A stretch of 64,000 nt of DNA from Lepidostoma basale (GCA_022606425.2 JAHDVF020000738.1:61717-125716), one strand, 5' to 3'. Numbered from the stretch's first letter, positions 52,785 through 62,789 are shown. The notes: generated by a model from the sequence alone, not told the origin. Made by a program: numbers and translations.

Positions 52785-53198
52785 TTGGAGAAGAATAATG
52801 TGCGGGAAAACGTTGTATGATAGAATACCGAACGATGAAATAAGAAAGAAATATAAGGCAAATGACTGCATCATGAATAAAATTAAAAAAGGATCCCTGA
52901 GATGGTTCGGACATATGGAACGAATGGATGAGAGTAGAATGGTTAAAAAGTTGTACACAAGCAGCGTGAGTGGGAAAAGAAGCCGAGGACGACCGAGGAA
53001 AACATGGCATGACCAAATTAATCAATTACTAAAGGCGGCCACATTCGAAGTCGGAATAATCGACGTGCGTGCATGGTACGATGTATGAATGTAGAGGAAG
53101 CCCGAGAGGTATGCCAGGACAGGCCAGTGTGGCGATCCATCCTCTCTGCTTACCTCTCCGGGGAAATGGCGTGATGGTTAGTTAGTTAGTTAGTTATT
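52785..53198 (+). mobile_element. LINE A subfamily 2 copy
   Basis: MCGKTLYDRIPNDEIRKKYK, NKIKKGSLRWFGHMERMDES, RMVKKLYTSSVSGKRSRGRP, RKTWHDQINQLLK, a frameshift, CMNVEEAREVCQDRPVWRSI, tail GTGATGGTTAGTTAGTTAGT. Confidence 0.88.
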
Positions 53199-53199
53199 A

Positions 53200-53379
53200 T
53201 AATATAATACGAGTATTATTATGACTATTATTTTAAGTCTAAATTTAAAGTTTATTTTTATTTATCATTATGACTATTTGTTTTTTATTATTAATTGTAC
53301 AAGAATGTAAATCAATTATATCAAATAATTTAGAAACCGATCAGAAATACCTCGTTCTTATTAAGAAGGAATCGGGTCG
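53200..53379. other. No gene seen
   Basis: AT-rich. Confidence 0.4.
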
Positions 53380-53452
53380 TGAACAGACTCGAACCCAACT
53401 CCTCTGGATCAGGAGGCAAACGATCGGACCTCAAGACCACCACCATTCTATT
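53380..53452 (-). repeat. tRNA-like sequence (pseudo-tRNA or SINE head)
   Basis: Minus strand: GGTGGTCTTGAGGTCCGATC, CTCCTGATCCAGAGGAG (a possible anticodon-arm hairpin), GGGTTCGAGTCTG (B-box-like). No convincing acceptor stem, so not called a tRNA gene. Confidence 0.3.
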
Positions 53453-53724
53453 TAACAAATAACTTCTCCCGAGAAATTTCCAGATTAAACATTTTTATAT
53501 ACATATAGTACATTATAACACAGATATATATATTCGCGATATCTCGTATGCGCATACATTTATGTTAATACATTGTGAATACGAATTTGAATCATTATAC
53601 TGTGAGACAAAAACATTTGAATAATGCGCGTTTAAAAACCTGAATAATAAACAAACTACGAATAATTTTATTAGATAAATATACTCGTTCAATTGTATAA
53701 GTACAATAACTGAAGTTTTGAGGT

Positions 53725-54115
53725 TTTTGAGATGTGGTCCTATAGAACACTATTAGGAATTTCCTGGAGAGACCACATCAGGAATGAGAAGGTTCTTCAA
53801 AGAATCGAAGGAGGAAGGCACCTGCTCAGGACCTTGTCCGAAAGGCGTGTAAGATGGATCGGCCATGTAATACCATATGTCAAGAAGGTCTCTTGCATGC
53901 CATAATGGAGGGTATGACCGAGGGGACAAACTCTAGGGGACACCCACGCCGAGAGTACCTGGAGGACCTGTTGGTGGACGTGCGCTGCTCATCATATGCA
54001 GATTTCAAAAGAGCCGCACAAGACTGGGAAGAATGGAAGAGAAGAATAGAAGAAATTGCTGCAAACCAATCCCATGATTGAAACCTTCTAACTAACTAAC
54101 TAATGTTTAATTCTA
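53725..54115 (+). mobile_element. LINE G C-terminal fragment with (CTAA)n tail
   Basis: EMWSYRTLLGISWRDHIRNE, KVLQRIEGGRHLLRTLSERR, VRWIGHVI, a 1-nt indel, CQEGLLHAIMEGMTEGTNSR, GHPRREYLEDLLVDVRCSSY, ADFKRAAQDWEEWKRRIEEI, AANQSHD-stop, then CTTCTAACTAACTAACTAAT. Confidence 0.85.
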
Positions 54116-54149
54116 ATGTATATGAGTTTTTACACAAAAAATATATAGA

Positions 54150-54720
54150 TTTTATGTAATTGTTGTTCAAAGAATATCAAATTCTTAGTAATAAAATATC
54201 AACCATCTTCTCCAAATTTAAAATTTTGAAATCGAGATCACAACAGAACCGTCTCACAAGATCCTCTCACCATAATTTTATAGTTCCTCGCTGTCGCTCA
54301 GCTCTAGCAAAAAAACAATTTTTATTCCGCATATTTTCAATCGTCTTCCTGAGAATCTCAAATCTATTAACGACATTAAGAAATTTAAACGTGCTCTAAC
54401 CAAATATATAAAGGGGTCAACGATAGACGTAGAAAATGTTTTTTTCTTTTAGATTTAGAAGAGTTTTCCTATCTATGTAAATTTATTATCAAAACTTTCC
54501 TAACATATTATTTTAATTATATCATCATGTTGCGATTACGGATGTTAGCATAAGATTACTAAAAAATAAAAACATTTTACTAACAATTCTGCTAACATGC
54601 TATTTTATGAAGTTGCCACGATACAGGCCATGCCTAGTGTGACAACTACAGTCCATAAACTTGTTTTTGTCAAATTAACGTATAGCATGTAAAAGTAAAA
54701 TAAAAATAAAATAATCGCAG
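54150..54720 (+). mobile_element. LINE J-like C-terminus and 3' UTR
   Basis: TRSSHHNFIVPRCRSALAKK, QFLFRIF, a frameshift, LPENLKSINDIKKFKRALTK, YIKGSTIDVENVFFF-stop. The UTR contains CTAACATATTATTTTAATTA and ends in AAAATAAAAATAAAAT. Confidence 0.68.
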
Positions 54721-55027
54721 GAAAAAAAGATCAGTATTTGCAATAATCTCTCAAATTTCAAATGGCAAAGCGTCACAAAGTCAAATACTTCTGTACTAAA
54801 TATCTCTTTACATTTCAGTGAGTAAAAACAAACGCCACCGAAATTGGAATTGATGTTCTATTGTATTAATGAAATACTTTAAATTACTACAATTTAATTC
54901 TAAAATATTTAACACCAATACAACATCGTACTTATTGCGAACTTTAATAAATTTGCGAGCCTTTACAATTATGTGTGGAATATAACTTAGCGCGCATAAG
55001 AAACTTTATGTATTGTTCAAATATTAA

Positions 55028-56222
55028 AGGGGATAGCCGGGATTTTGGTATTTTTTTTTTGACTGGAATAATTGAAGAATATGGGGGATCGCGGTTTTTT
55101 TATTTTATTAAGTGTTAATAACAGTTTTTGTATTCTTTATTGAAAAATATTAAATAGTAACAAAATTATCAGGATCGTTATTCGTAATTATAGGATATCG
55201 TTTGAATTTTTCATTCATTATTTTGCCCTTTTTATTGTAATCAGTATTAAAAAATAGTAAACATATTTTTTTTAAATCGGCTAATTTTAACGATAGCTAT
55301 TGCAAAGTTGAATAAAACACACCAAAAAAAGTTAAAATCGGTTGATAATTGCTCGAGTTATCGATGCGACCAGTTTAAAAAAGTCGTTTTGAGAAAAATG
55401 CGTTTTAAGTTTTTTGTACATTTTTCTTACTATATTTTTCTTACTAACTAACTAACTAACCATCACGCCGTCTCCCCGAAGGGGTAGGCAGAAAGAATGG
55501 ACTGCCACACTTTTCTTTCATGACATATTTCCCTCGCTTGTTCAACATTCATACATCGTGTCATGCACGCGCGTCGATTTCTCTGACTCCTCACATGGCC
55601 GACATTCAATATTTGATTTATTTGATCGTGCCACGTTTTCCTCGGTCTTCCTCTATTTCTGGTTCCATTTACATCATTAACATATATTTTTTTTTACCAT
55701 TCATTCTTCATTCATTCTTTCCATATGTCCAAACCATCTTAATGATCCTTTCATTATTTTGGTGATGACTCCATCATTCGGACCGCATTCACTTATTATA
55801 TTTTCATTCGACACTCTATCATACACAGAGTATCCACACATTCGTCTAAGAGATCTCATTTCTACTGCATTTATTCTACTTTCATCCTTCTTTTGCCAAT
55901 TTTTCTTACTATCTTCTAAAATACGAGTATGTATACTTACATCAAACTAATGTATCCTGGACCATATTATGGTTCTTCCTCTTTATCTCCAGTGTTGTCA
56001 TAGACCTTTAAAAAAAATGATTGACCCTTCCTCGCGATTCTCAGCAGCTTTCACCCGGTTAGAGTCGCGGTCGGCGCAAGGACACTCGGTCTGCCTACTC
56101 TCACTAATATGAACTCGGTCAATTTTCGGAATTTTGACCTAAAATTTAATACACATATTTTCGAAGGTAAAAACTTTAAATTTAAACAAACAAAATTCAC
56201 ACAATCACAGTGGCTATCCCCC
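55028..56222. mobile_element. TTAA-flanked DNA element (family U), split by LINE A
   Basis: Ends AGGGGATAGCC and GGCTATCCCCC with TTAA at 55024-55027 and 56223-56226. Interior includes GATGCGACCAGTTTAAAAAA, CGCGATTCTCAGCAGCTTTC, CGGTCGGCGCAAGGACACTC. TTAA duplication suggests the piggyBac group (inference). No transposase. A second copy straddles 5643-7110. Confidence 0.75.
55447..55897 (-). mobile_element. LINE A subfamily 1 nested in family U
   Basis: TTTTTCTTACTA lies on both sides (before ACTAACTAACC and after TTTTGCCAA). Reverse LINE A 3' region with TATCCACACATTCGTCTAAG. Confidence 0.9.
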
Positions 56223-56226
56223 TTAA

Positions 56227-56600
56227 GTTGAGCGTATTTTGTGCACATAGTTATAACAATGATAGAAAGTTTTTTTTGTATTCGTAACGAATATTTTTAT
56301 ACACAATGTCTTATGACGATCGTTGGGCTGTAATTAGCTTAAAATCAGTCAGAGAACAAGTTGGTAGATGCAAATGACTATGAGTTGATCACACCCGGTT
56401 TTTCAAATGACTTCTCTTCTGCAGGTTTTCATCTATCCGGAAAAGACTCAGCAGGGCGTAATAGTTCACTTGAAGTGATATTAAACATCAGGTGCAGAAT
56501 AGAACCGGAGGGAATAAAATACGCGAAACTCTATGCAGCACACGTGTATATATTATATGTGACAGGAAATAGAAAAGCAAAATAAACAAATAAAATTAAA
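56227..56600. other. No gene assigned
   Basis: A 74-codon plus frame (56361-56585) resembles nothing known to me. Confidence 0.35.
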
Positions 56601-56604
56601 TAAT

Positions 56605-56880
56605 CCATTGTTTTGGCCGAAACACTATGATACTTTAACACGATAAACTGTTAAATTTAAAAACTTTGTTTTATGTATCACAATTGTATTTTTATTTTAC
56701 GCGACAGCTGTTTCGTCAACCTATGTTGACATCATCAGGTGTTACAATAATATAAGAAAATTGTAACACCTGATGATGTCAACGAAACAGCTTGACAACA
56801 TTTGACGAAACAGCTATATACAAACGAAACAGCTACATAAAACAAAGTTTTTCAATTAAACAGTTTATAAATAATATTAT
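56605..56880. repeat. H1 inverted-repeat element, rearranged
   Basis: CATTGTTTTGGCCGAAACAC, ATGTATCACAATTGTATTTT, then the core. The right arm has two extra partial copies of CGAAACAGCT and a deletion in stem II. Confidence 0.82.
56700..56752 (-). ncRNA. Hammerhead-like ribozyme core (H1)
   Basis: Minus strand: AACACCTGATGA, T, GTCAAC-ATAG-GTTGAC, GAAA, ACAGCTGT, C, GCG. All core bases match the hammerhead consensus apart from one extra base after CUGAUGA. Confidence 0.6.
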
Positions 56881-56883
56881 AAA

Positions 56884-57060
56884 TAATTCGTGGCAGAGTG
56901 GTAAGAGCTCTGACTGGCACGCCGAAGGTTCCGGGTTCGATTCCCGGCGATGGCTGTGTGATTGTCACACTGTCATTGGTCTGGTGTAGAATTCTCGAGA
57001 CAATAAAATGGCGATAGATTATCTACCTATCACATGTCACGAGAATCAATATATCAGCTT
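56884..57060 (+). mobile_element. SINE S copy, tail lost
   Basis: GTGGCAGAGTGGTAAGAG, GGTTCGATTCC, GACAATAAAATGGCGATAGA, CACGAGAATCAATAT. It ends before the LINE C-like tail. Confidence 0.87.
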
Positions 57061-57095
57061 AAAAACAAATTGTATACAGTAATTGGGTTCAAGCA
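57060..57095 (-). repeat. T element fragment
   Basis: AAATTGTATACAGTAATTGG GTTCAAG: the reverse complement of the T-element right half. Confidence 0.6.
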
Positions 57096-57177
57096 TAGTA
57101 AAAATAATTAAAAAAAATTAAAACACAAAACTAAAAATATGAAAAAACGATTTAACATAAAAAATTCATGAATGTTT

Positions 57178-57270
57178 TAGAACCTATTGGATAAAACCTA
57201 CTAGAAATAAACCTATTAGAAATAAACCTACAAAAAATAAGTAAAAACCTACTAGAAATAAAGTATTAAA
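57178..57270 (+). repeat. Short tandem repeats, AAACCTACTAGAAATA-like
   Basis: AAACCTACTAGAAATA and AAACCTATTAGAAATA alternate about five times with spacers. Confidence 0.75.
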
Positions 57271-57690
57271 ATACGATACAACATCAACTATTCGTACAAT
57301 TGGTTGTACACAGATACACAAGTACATTACAGATTTGCTCACGTAAATTACGCTTCTATTTATAGCAGCATCAATTGAACAAAACCAACGTGCGACACCT
57401 TTCTGAATTAATGCCTATCATATCAACCGGAGGACAAAGCGCCTGGGCCGCTGGCAACCCGAATTCAATTCTTCCCATTCAGTTCACTAAGCGGTCCATT
57501 CTCTATACGACAAATCGAAATTGCACAAACTGACTCCTGTTGTACGTGCGTCCCTAATCTACACGTCCAGCTGTGACAAAACAATCTACAAACGAGACAC
57601 CCTATTTTCCTATTTTCCATTGATGCTCTCGCCGCAACGCACCGTGTGAAGGAAAATTTATCCAAACTAGCGAGATTCTAAAATACAAAA
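57271..57690. other. Unassigned sequence
   Basis: GC-richer than its flanks. A 66-codon minus frame (57465-57665) is unrecognised. Confidence 0.3.
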
Positions 57691-57696
57691 AAAAAT

Positions 57697-58200
57697 AACT
57701 TACCATCACGCTGTCTCTCCGAAGGGGTCGGCCAAAAGAATGGACTGCCACACATTTCTTTGCTGACATACTTCTCTCGGTTCCTCAACATTCATAATGG
57801 CCGGCATTCAATATTTGATTTAATCAATCGTGCCACCACTTCTTCGGTCTTTCTCTATTTCTAGTTTCATTTATATCGTAAACATATGTACATATTTTTA
57901 TAACTCTTTCTTCATTCATTCTTTTCATGTGTCCAAATCATCTTAAAGATCCTTTATAATTTTGTTCCTAACACTATTCGTAGCGCATTCACTTCTTATA
58001 TTTTCATTCGACACTATCATACACAATTTTCACACATTCGTTTAAGAGATCTCATTTCAAATGCATTTGTTCTACTTTCATACTTATTTTGGCAGCTCCA
58101 TGCCTACGCTTCCATACATGATTGTCAGTATAAGAACACCATTTTGCATTGCCATTTCAGCTTTTTTGGATTGGCTTTCGTTTGCGATGACAATTACAAA
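57697..58200 (-). mobile_element. LINE A subfamily 1 copy, degraded
   Basis: TTACCATCACGCTGTCTCTC, TTTGATTTAATCAATCGTGC, CATTTCAGCTTTTTTGGATT. Many indels. Confidence 0.78.
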
Positions 58201-58330
58201 TGAATGTTTGTGATATTATAACAGTGTTCCAAATAAAAGCGTTATTAATGTTGAAGTGTAATAAGTGTTTCCGCACAAACAATGGATTATCTAAATAGTA
58301 AACTTACAACGTTTACAATGCATTGGAAAC
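58200..58330 (+). repeat. H1 outer sequence fragment
   Basis: GTGATATTATAACAGTGTTC and TAAGTGTTTCCGCACAAACA ATGGATT resemble the outer ends of H1 copies. Confidence 0.45.
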
Positions 58331-58534
58331 GGATGTTTAGAACACAGGTTTTCAACAGCGGCGTTACCGCCCTCCCAGGGGTTGCTGGATTTTTCCATGG
58401 GAGTTAAGCGGGTCCAGAAGCAAATGGGGGCATTAAGGCCGTCAAGGGGTCGACCGTGGCGTATGTATTTTAATTTAAAATTAGAAAATACTTTAAAAAA
58501 AAGTATTTTCGTGAATTTGTCTATTTTCATATTG

Positions 58535-58976
58535 TTCGATGGCCCGACAGCCCATATCGAGCTTTTTCCTCCTGTATGCTTCGCCTCTAACTACTCCTGT
58601 TCTCCGCTTCGACCCTTCAATCTGACACTCGTAACAATTTCGCCCCATCTCTCCCAACTTCATCTTCCCTTCGCAGCCTTGGTCGTCCAATTGGTATTTT
58701 ATCACCTGGATGAGACTTCAGCATTCTTTTTGGGGTTCGCGATGACGTCATCCTCTGCACATGACCGGCATATCACAGTCTATTCAGTCTGACCTGTACG
58801 GCGAAACTGGAGAGCTTTGTAAATATTGTACAGCTCGTCATTATGCCGCACTCTCCAGCCTTCACCGTCATTCACAAGTCCCAGGATTCTGCGCAGCACC
58901 CTTCTTTCAAAAGTATCCAGTCGCTCTGCGGATTTCGCTGCCATAGTCCACGCCTCACACCCATAGGTCACCACTT
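58535..58976 (-). mobile_element. LINE O C-terminal fragment
   Basis: Open minus frame (58780-58974): TYGCEAWTMAAKSAERLDTF, ERRVLRRILGLVNDGEGWRV, RHNDELYNIYKALQFRRTGQ. Then, after frameshifts, PIGRPRLRREDEVGRDGAKL and VEAENRSS-stop. This is a LINE C-terminus with a YGCExW block and GRPRLRW. GC-rich and little decayed. Confidence 0.82.
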
Positions 58977-59013
58977 TTTTCTATCTACTACAATTTATAT
59001 ATAGTATCTTTTT

Positions 59014-59472
59014 AACTAACTAACTAACCATCACGCCACACTGTTCTATCCTGTCATAATTCTTGCGCCTCTTCTACATTCACACATCGTGACATGCACG
59101 CTCGTCGATTGTTCCTACTTCGAACATTTCCACCTTTCAGTAATTGATTAATTTGGTCATGCCATGTCTTTCTTGGCCTTCCTCGACTTCTTTTCCCATT
59201 CACACTACTTGTATATATATTTTTAACTATTTTTTCCTCATCCATTCGTTCCATATGTCGAAACCATATTCGTGACTTTTCTTAATTTTATTTATCATGC
59301 ATTCATCCGCCTTACATTCCTTTCTTACTTCATCATTAGATATTCTATCATACAGTTTTTCCGCACATTATTCTTAGTGACCTCATTTCTACGGAATTTG
59401 TCCTATTTTCATCCTTCTTCTGCCAACTCCAAGCTTCACTTCCATACATAAGGGTCGGGACTAGAACTCTTC
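59014..59472 (-). mobile_element. LINE A subfamily 2 copy
   Basis: (CTAA)n, CATCACGCCACACTGTTC (the tip is deleted). Minus frame ERMDEEKIVKNIYTSSVNGK, RSRGRPRKTWHDQINQLLKG, GNVRSRNNRRACMSRCVNVE. Ends at ATACATAAGGGTCGGGACTA. Confidence 0.86.
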
Positions 59473-59675
59473 GTTACATTTGATGTCTTTTGAATTTCAA
59501 CATTGAGATTTTAAAAAGATATAGATAATGTATAATTATATTATATTTAAATATTTGGTATAACTATTGTGGGTGAGGGGGCGTTGGATTTTTGTTCCCC
59601 TTATAAAGGATCGGTGGTCAAGAAAAGTTTGGGAACCTATGATGTATCATAGTGTATCGACAATCTAAGATATAT

Positions 59676-59850
59676 CAACCTTCGCGGCAGAGTGGTTGCG
59701 ACTGCTATACCGAAAGTCCCGGGTTCGATTCCCGGCGACGACACTCTGATTCTCACTCTATTTGGTCTGGTGATGAAATCGAGTGACAATAAAATGGCGA
59801 TAGATTTGGCACGCACTGTAATGATGTAAGAAGCTATTCGACAAAATAGT
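59676..59850 (+). mobile_element. SINE S copy, shortened
   Basis: GCGGCAGAGTGGTTGCG, GGTTCGATTCC, GTGACAATAAAATGGCGATA, then a deletion and GCACGCACTGTAATGATGTA. The middle of the body is missing. Confidence 0.85.
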
Positions 59851-59898
59851 GAAACAGTATAATCTATAAAAGTTTCATTTGTCTTTTCCTTTTTTAAA

Positions 59899-59963
59899 AA
59901 CTAACTAACTAACTAACCATCACGCCGTCTCCCCGAAGGGGTAGACAGAAAGAATGGACTGCC
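59899..59963 (-). mobile_element. LINE A 3' tip
   Basis: (CTAA)n then CATCACGCCGTCTCCCCGAA GGGGTAGACAG to GGACTGCC; 65 bp. Confidence 0.82.
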
Positions 59964-59994
59964 TTTTTTACATACTTTATATACTAAAAAAAAA

Positions 59995-60300
59995 TTCTAA
60001 TTAAATATATGACATGTTTCGGACAACCCGGTCCTTCCTCAGTGATATTATAAAGATATTTAAAATATTCGTTCGCCATACTTTGTGTTGTAGATGTTTT
60101 ATTTGTCTTTTACTTTTTTATATACTTTGTATATACAGCACTAATTAAAAAAAAATTATATAATATATCCAAAATAAATCTTTATAACATCTGTCAAAAC
60201 TGATCATATTTGTAAGCAATTTTATAATATTTAAATATGTATCTTTATAATATCACTGAGGAAGGACCGGTTGTCCGAAACATGTCTGATATGTAATTAA
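59995..60300. repeat. H2 inverted-repeat element
   Basis: Left arm ATATGACATGTTTCGGACAA, CCTTCCTCAGTGATATTATA. Right arm TATAATATCACTGAGGAAGG, GTTGTCCGAAACATGTCTGA. Between them: CATACTTTGTGTTGTAGATG and TGTCAAAACTGATCATATTT. Confidence 0.85.
60250..60292 (+). ncRNA. Complete hammerhead-type ribozyme fold (H2)
   Basis: Stem I AUAUCA (60250-60255) pairs perfectly with UGAUAU (60287-60292). Core CUGAGGA 60256-60262, one extra A, stem II GGAC/GUCC with loop CGGUU, GAAA 60277-60280, stem III ACA/UGU, cleavage base C 60286. Core matches CUGANGA...GAAA...UH. Hammerheads of this type with a tiny stem III are established in Penelope-like elements. Activity of this copy is inference. Confidence 0.7.
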
Positions 60301-60314
60301 CAATTTTAAGATAA

Positions 60315-60575
60315 TCAAATGATTTTACTGAAATCTCTTGATGGAAGTTCATTTTAAATAATAATTAAATAAAACGATGTTTTTTAACTACTTCCACTTT
60401 TGTCCTTATTTAGACAGCGACCGGTTTCGCCAGGCTCGCTGGCATCGACAGACTGGTCCCAGTCGACTGGACCAGTCTGTCGATGCCAGCGAGCCTGGCG
60501 AAACTGGTCGCTGTCTAAATAAAGACAAAAGTGGAAGTAGTTAAAAAAAACATCGTTTTATTTAATTATTATATA
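60315..60575. repeat. H3 near-perfect palindrome
   Basis: Arms of about 100 bp (60358-60463 and 60472-60572) differ at few positions: AATAAAACGATGTTTTTTAA, CTTCCACTTTTGTCCTTATT, TAGACAGCGACCGGTTTCGC and complements. The centre is CAGTCGACTG. The left flank extends H3 outer sequence to 60315. Confidence 0.92.
60473..60513 (+). ncRNA. Hammerhead-like core (H3), A6 replaced
   Basis: Stem I CAGU/GCUG (4 bp with one G-U), CUGUCGA (the invariant A6 is U), extra U, stem II GCCAG/CUGGC with loop CGAGC, GAAA, stem III ACUGGU, C 60509. The same U6 appears in the other H3 copies. Confidence 0.5.
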
Positions 60576-60895
60576 AAAAATTTAAGTTAGTGTTGTATAT
60601 ACAAAGTTTAAAAAATAAAGACAAATATTATAAAATTGTTTACAAATATGATCAGTTTTGACGGATGTTAACATCTGTCAAAACTGATTATATTTGTAAA
60701 CAAGTTTATAATATGTTAAATATCTTTATAATATCACTGAGGAAGGACCGGGTTGTCCGAAACATGTCTGACATTTAATTATAATTTTATTTTAAAGTTA
60801 GTGTTGTATATACAAAGTGCATAAAAAAGAAAAAGGCAAATAAAACATCTACAACACAAAGTATGACGAACATAGAAGAAATATAAAAGTTTCAT
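60576..60895 (+). repeat. H2 element, right-hand copy
   Basis: TTGTTTACAAATATGATCAG TTTTGACGG and a complement; core 60731-60773 (CTGAGGA, A, GGAC, GUCC, GAAACATGTC, TGA) with a 3-bp stem I; outer AACATCTACAACACAAAGTA TGACGAACATAG. Confidence 0.82.
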
Positions 60896-60949
60896 TCATC
60901 GTTACACAGTTACTACATTAAACAAGTACAATATATATTTGTTATATAT

Positions 60950-61372
60950 TAAATTGACGTGTTTGAGTGCGCGTTCTATTCTCGCAGAAGGAATAGCAAA
61001 ACATGGAGCTAAATTGAACAAGAAATCTGATCAATAGTATCGTTGCAAGCCCCCCTAAGCGCGAGGGTTGATTAGCAACTGGGTTGTTGGCTGCTAGCCA
61101 ACCGTTGCTCTTGCAACCCTCACTAGTTGATTCCCTCACTCTTTCTCACTCACTCACTCCCGTCCCTCACTAGTCTACAGTTATAATTCGATTTCGTTCT
61201 CAAAACTGAGCCGAGGGATGCACGCCAAACGGGTGGGGTTGCATTACAGAACCAGTAAACAGTGCAATTTTTTTTAACTTCCAGGTAAAACAGGTGAAAA
61301 AACGGCTGATATAATCAGCGCTGTTAGACGAACATTTAACAGCGAAGATGAGCGAGGCTTTTGAAAAAGACT
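60950..61372. other. Unassigned, GC-richer patch
   Basis: GGTTGATTAGCAACTGGGTT, GGCTGCTAGCCAACC and CTCACTCACTCACTC stand out. It could be an old LTR or promoter-like piece; nothing conclusive. Confidence 0.3.
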
Positions 61373-61373
61373 A

Positions 61374-61502
61374 AAACTAACTCTCCATCACTCGGTCTCC
61401 CCCGAGGGGTAGGCTGAAATAATGAACCGCCGCATTGTAAGACCCTTTCATATTTCTCTCGATTTCTCTACATTCATACATCGTGTCATGCACGCACATC
61501 TT
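61374..61502 (-). mobile_element. LINE A 3' fragment
   Basis: CTAACTCTCCATCACTCGGT CTCCCCCGAGGGGTAGGC to CATCGTGTCATGCACGCACA. Confidence 0.78.
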
Positions 61503-61544
61503 TATTTTTTTTAAAACGTTATGTTAATAATAATATTAACAATA

Positions 61545-61990
61545 ATCTAATGATTTTACTGCCACGAAATATCTCCAACAAGACCAAGATGAGACTGGTT
61601 CAAACCCTTGTTTTCTTCATATACATTTATGGTCAGAGAAGTCCAAAAATGATGCTGGCGACGAATGCTGCATATACCCTGGACGGCAAGAAGAACAAAC
61701 CAGTCAATCATTGACCAGCTGTGTATCAAGGCAAGACACTCGCGGATGTGCTCTCAGAGAGTGCTGATATATGTTGGACACATAGAGATCAGGACAACCT
61801 TGAAAAGCTCATCATCATGGGCAAAGTGGAGGGAAGGCGACCACAGAGCCGCTGGTCCGATCAAATCAGGGATCTGACTGGTCTTCTTTTAGCTGCAGCC
61901 TGGAGACTGACGGGTGACAGGAGCGCGTGGCGTGCCATGGTCAAAAGTTGACAGGATGGACACGACCCTAAATCATGAGGAATACATGGG
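61545..61990 (+). mobile_element. LINE Q C-terminal fragment
   Basis: TSNISNKTKMRLVQTLVFFI YIYGQRS, frameshifts, then DNLEKLIIMGKVEGRRPQSR, WSDQIRDLTGLLLAAAWRLT, GDRSAWRAMVKS-stop and CAGGATGGACACGACCCTAA ATCATGAGGAATAC. The GKVEGxRxxxRxxxRWSDQI block and DRxxWRxxV are LINE C-terminal features. Confidence 0.82.
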
Positions 61991-62405
61991 CATTTTTGTC
62001 ACCCCTTCAGGGAGTAATCGTTAATTAGTTTTTTAAATCAGTTATTGGTTGATAAGTAATATGGTAAATGCATGGAATTATTTACCCTCTACGAGGGTAA
62101 ACGCGAAAGTAATCACTGCAGAGTTGGATTAATTCTCGGGTGAGAAGTCCTCAAAAGGAATATGCAACTTATTAAATGTTGAGCGCGAGTCCTTTCAATT
62201 TGATACCAATTAAAATAAGCCGTGAATGTAAGACTGCTTTCAAAGGAATCTGGAATTTCTAATATAAATTACAAATGTATTCTGAATTCATGAAACACGG
62301 GATATTATTATACTTTCGTCTGTTAATTAAAATATTTAGTTTTAATAATAGTAATTCTGCAAAATACATGTATGTGAGTTTTCGATATATTAACACGATT
62401 CATTT
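61991..62405. other. No gene seen
   Basis: No recognised content. Confidence 0.4.
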
Positions 62406-62407
62406 TC

Positions 62408-62622
62408 TTATCCTAAAATATAAGTGAATGTAGTGCGAACGAAAGTGTTATCAACAAAATAATGAAAGGGTTATTAAGATGGTTTGGATACATAGAAATA
62501 ATGGATGAATAAATAATGATAGAGAAAGTAAATGTTAATGATGTAAACTGAACAATATATAGATGTCCGAGAAAAACGTGCCACGATCAAATTAATCAAA
62601 TATTATATGTGGGTCATGATAT
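62408..62622 (+). mobile_element. LINE A fragment, degraded
   Basis: GAATGTAGTGCGAACGAAAG, AAAATAATGAAAGGGTTATT, AAATGTTAATGATGTAAACT, CCGAGAAAAACGTGCCACGA TCAAATTAATCAAATATT. Confidence 0.75.
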
Positions 62623-62635
62623 AAAAATAAGTGTC

Positions 62636-62765
62636 ACCATCTATTGTATATAAATAAAAATGTTAATGTTCGTGTTCCTAATCTTAGATCTCCGAAATTT
62701 ATTTACCGATTGCCCTGAAATTTTGACACAACGTTGCATTCGAATACGCGAGTGTTTTTTTATTT
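62636..62765 (+). mobile_element. Helitron-like 5' end
   Basis: CTATTGTATATAAATAAAAA TGTTAATGTTCGTG, then TTACCGATTGCCCTGAAATT TTGACAC: the layout of a Helitron start. No 3' end seen. Confidence 0.5.
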
Positions 62766-62789
62766 TTTTAAATTTTTTATTAGTTACGA

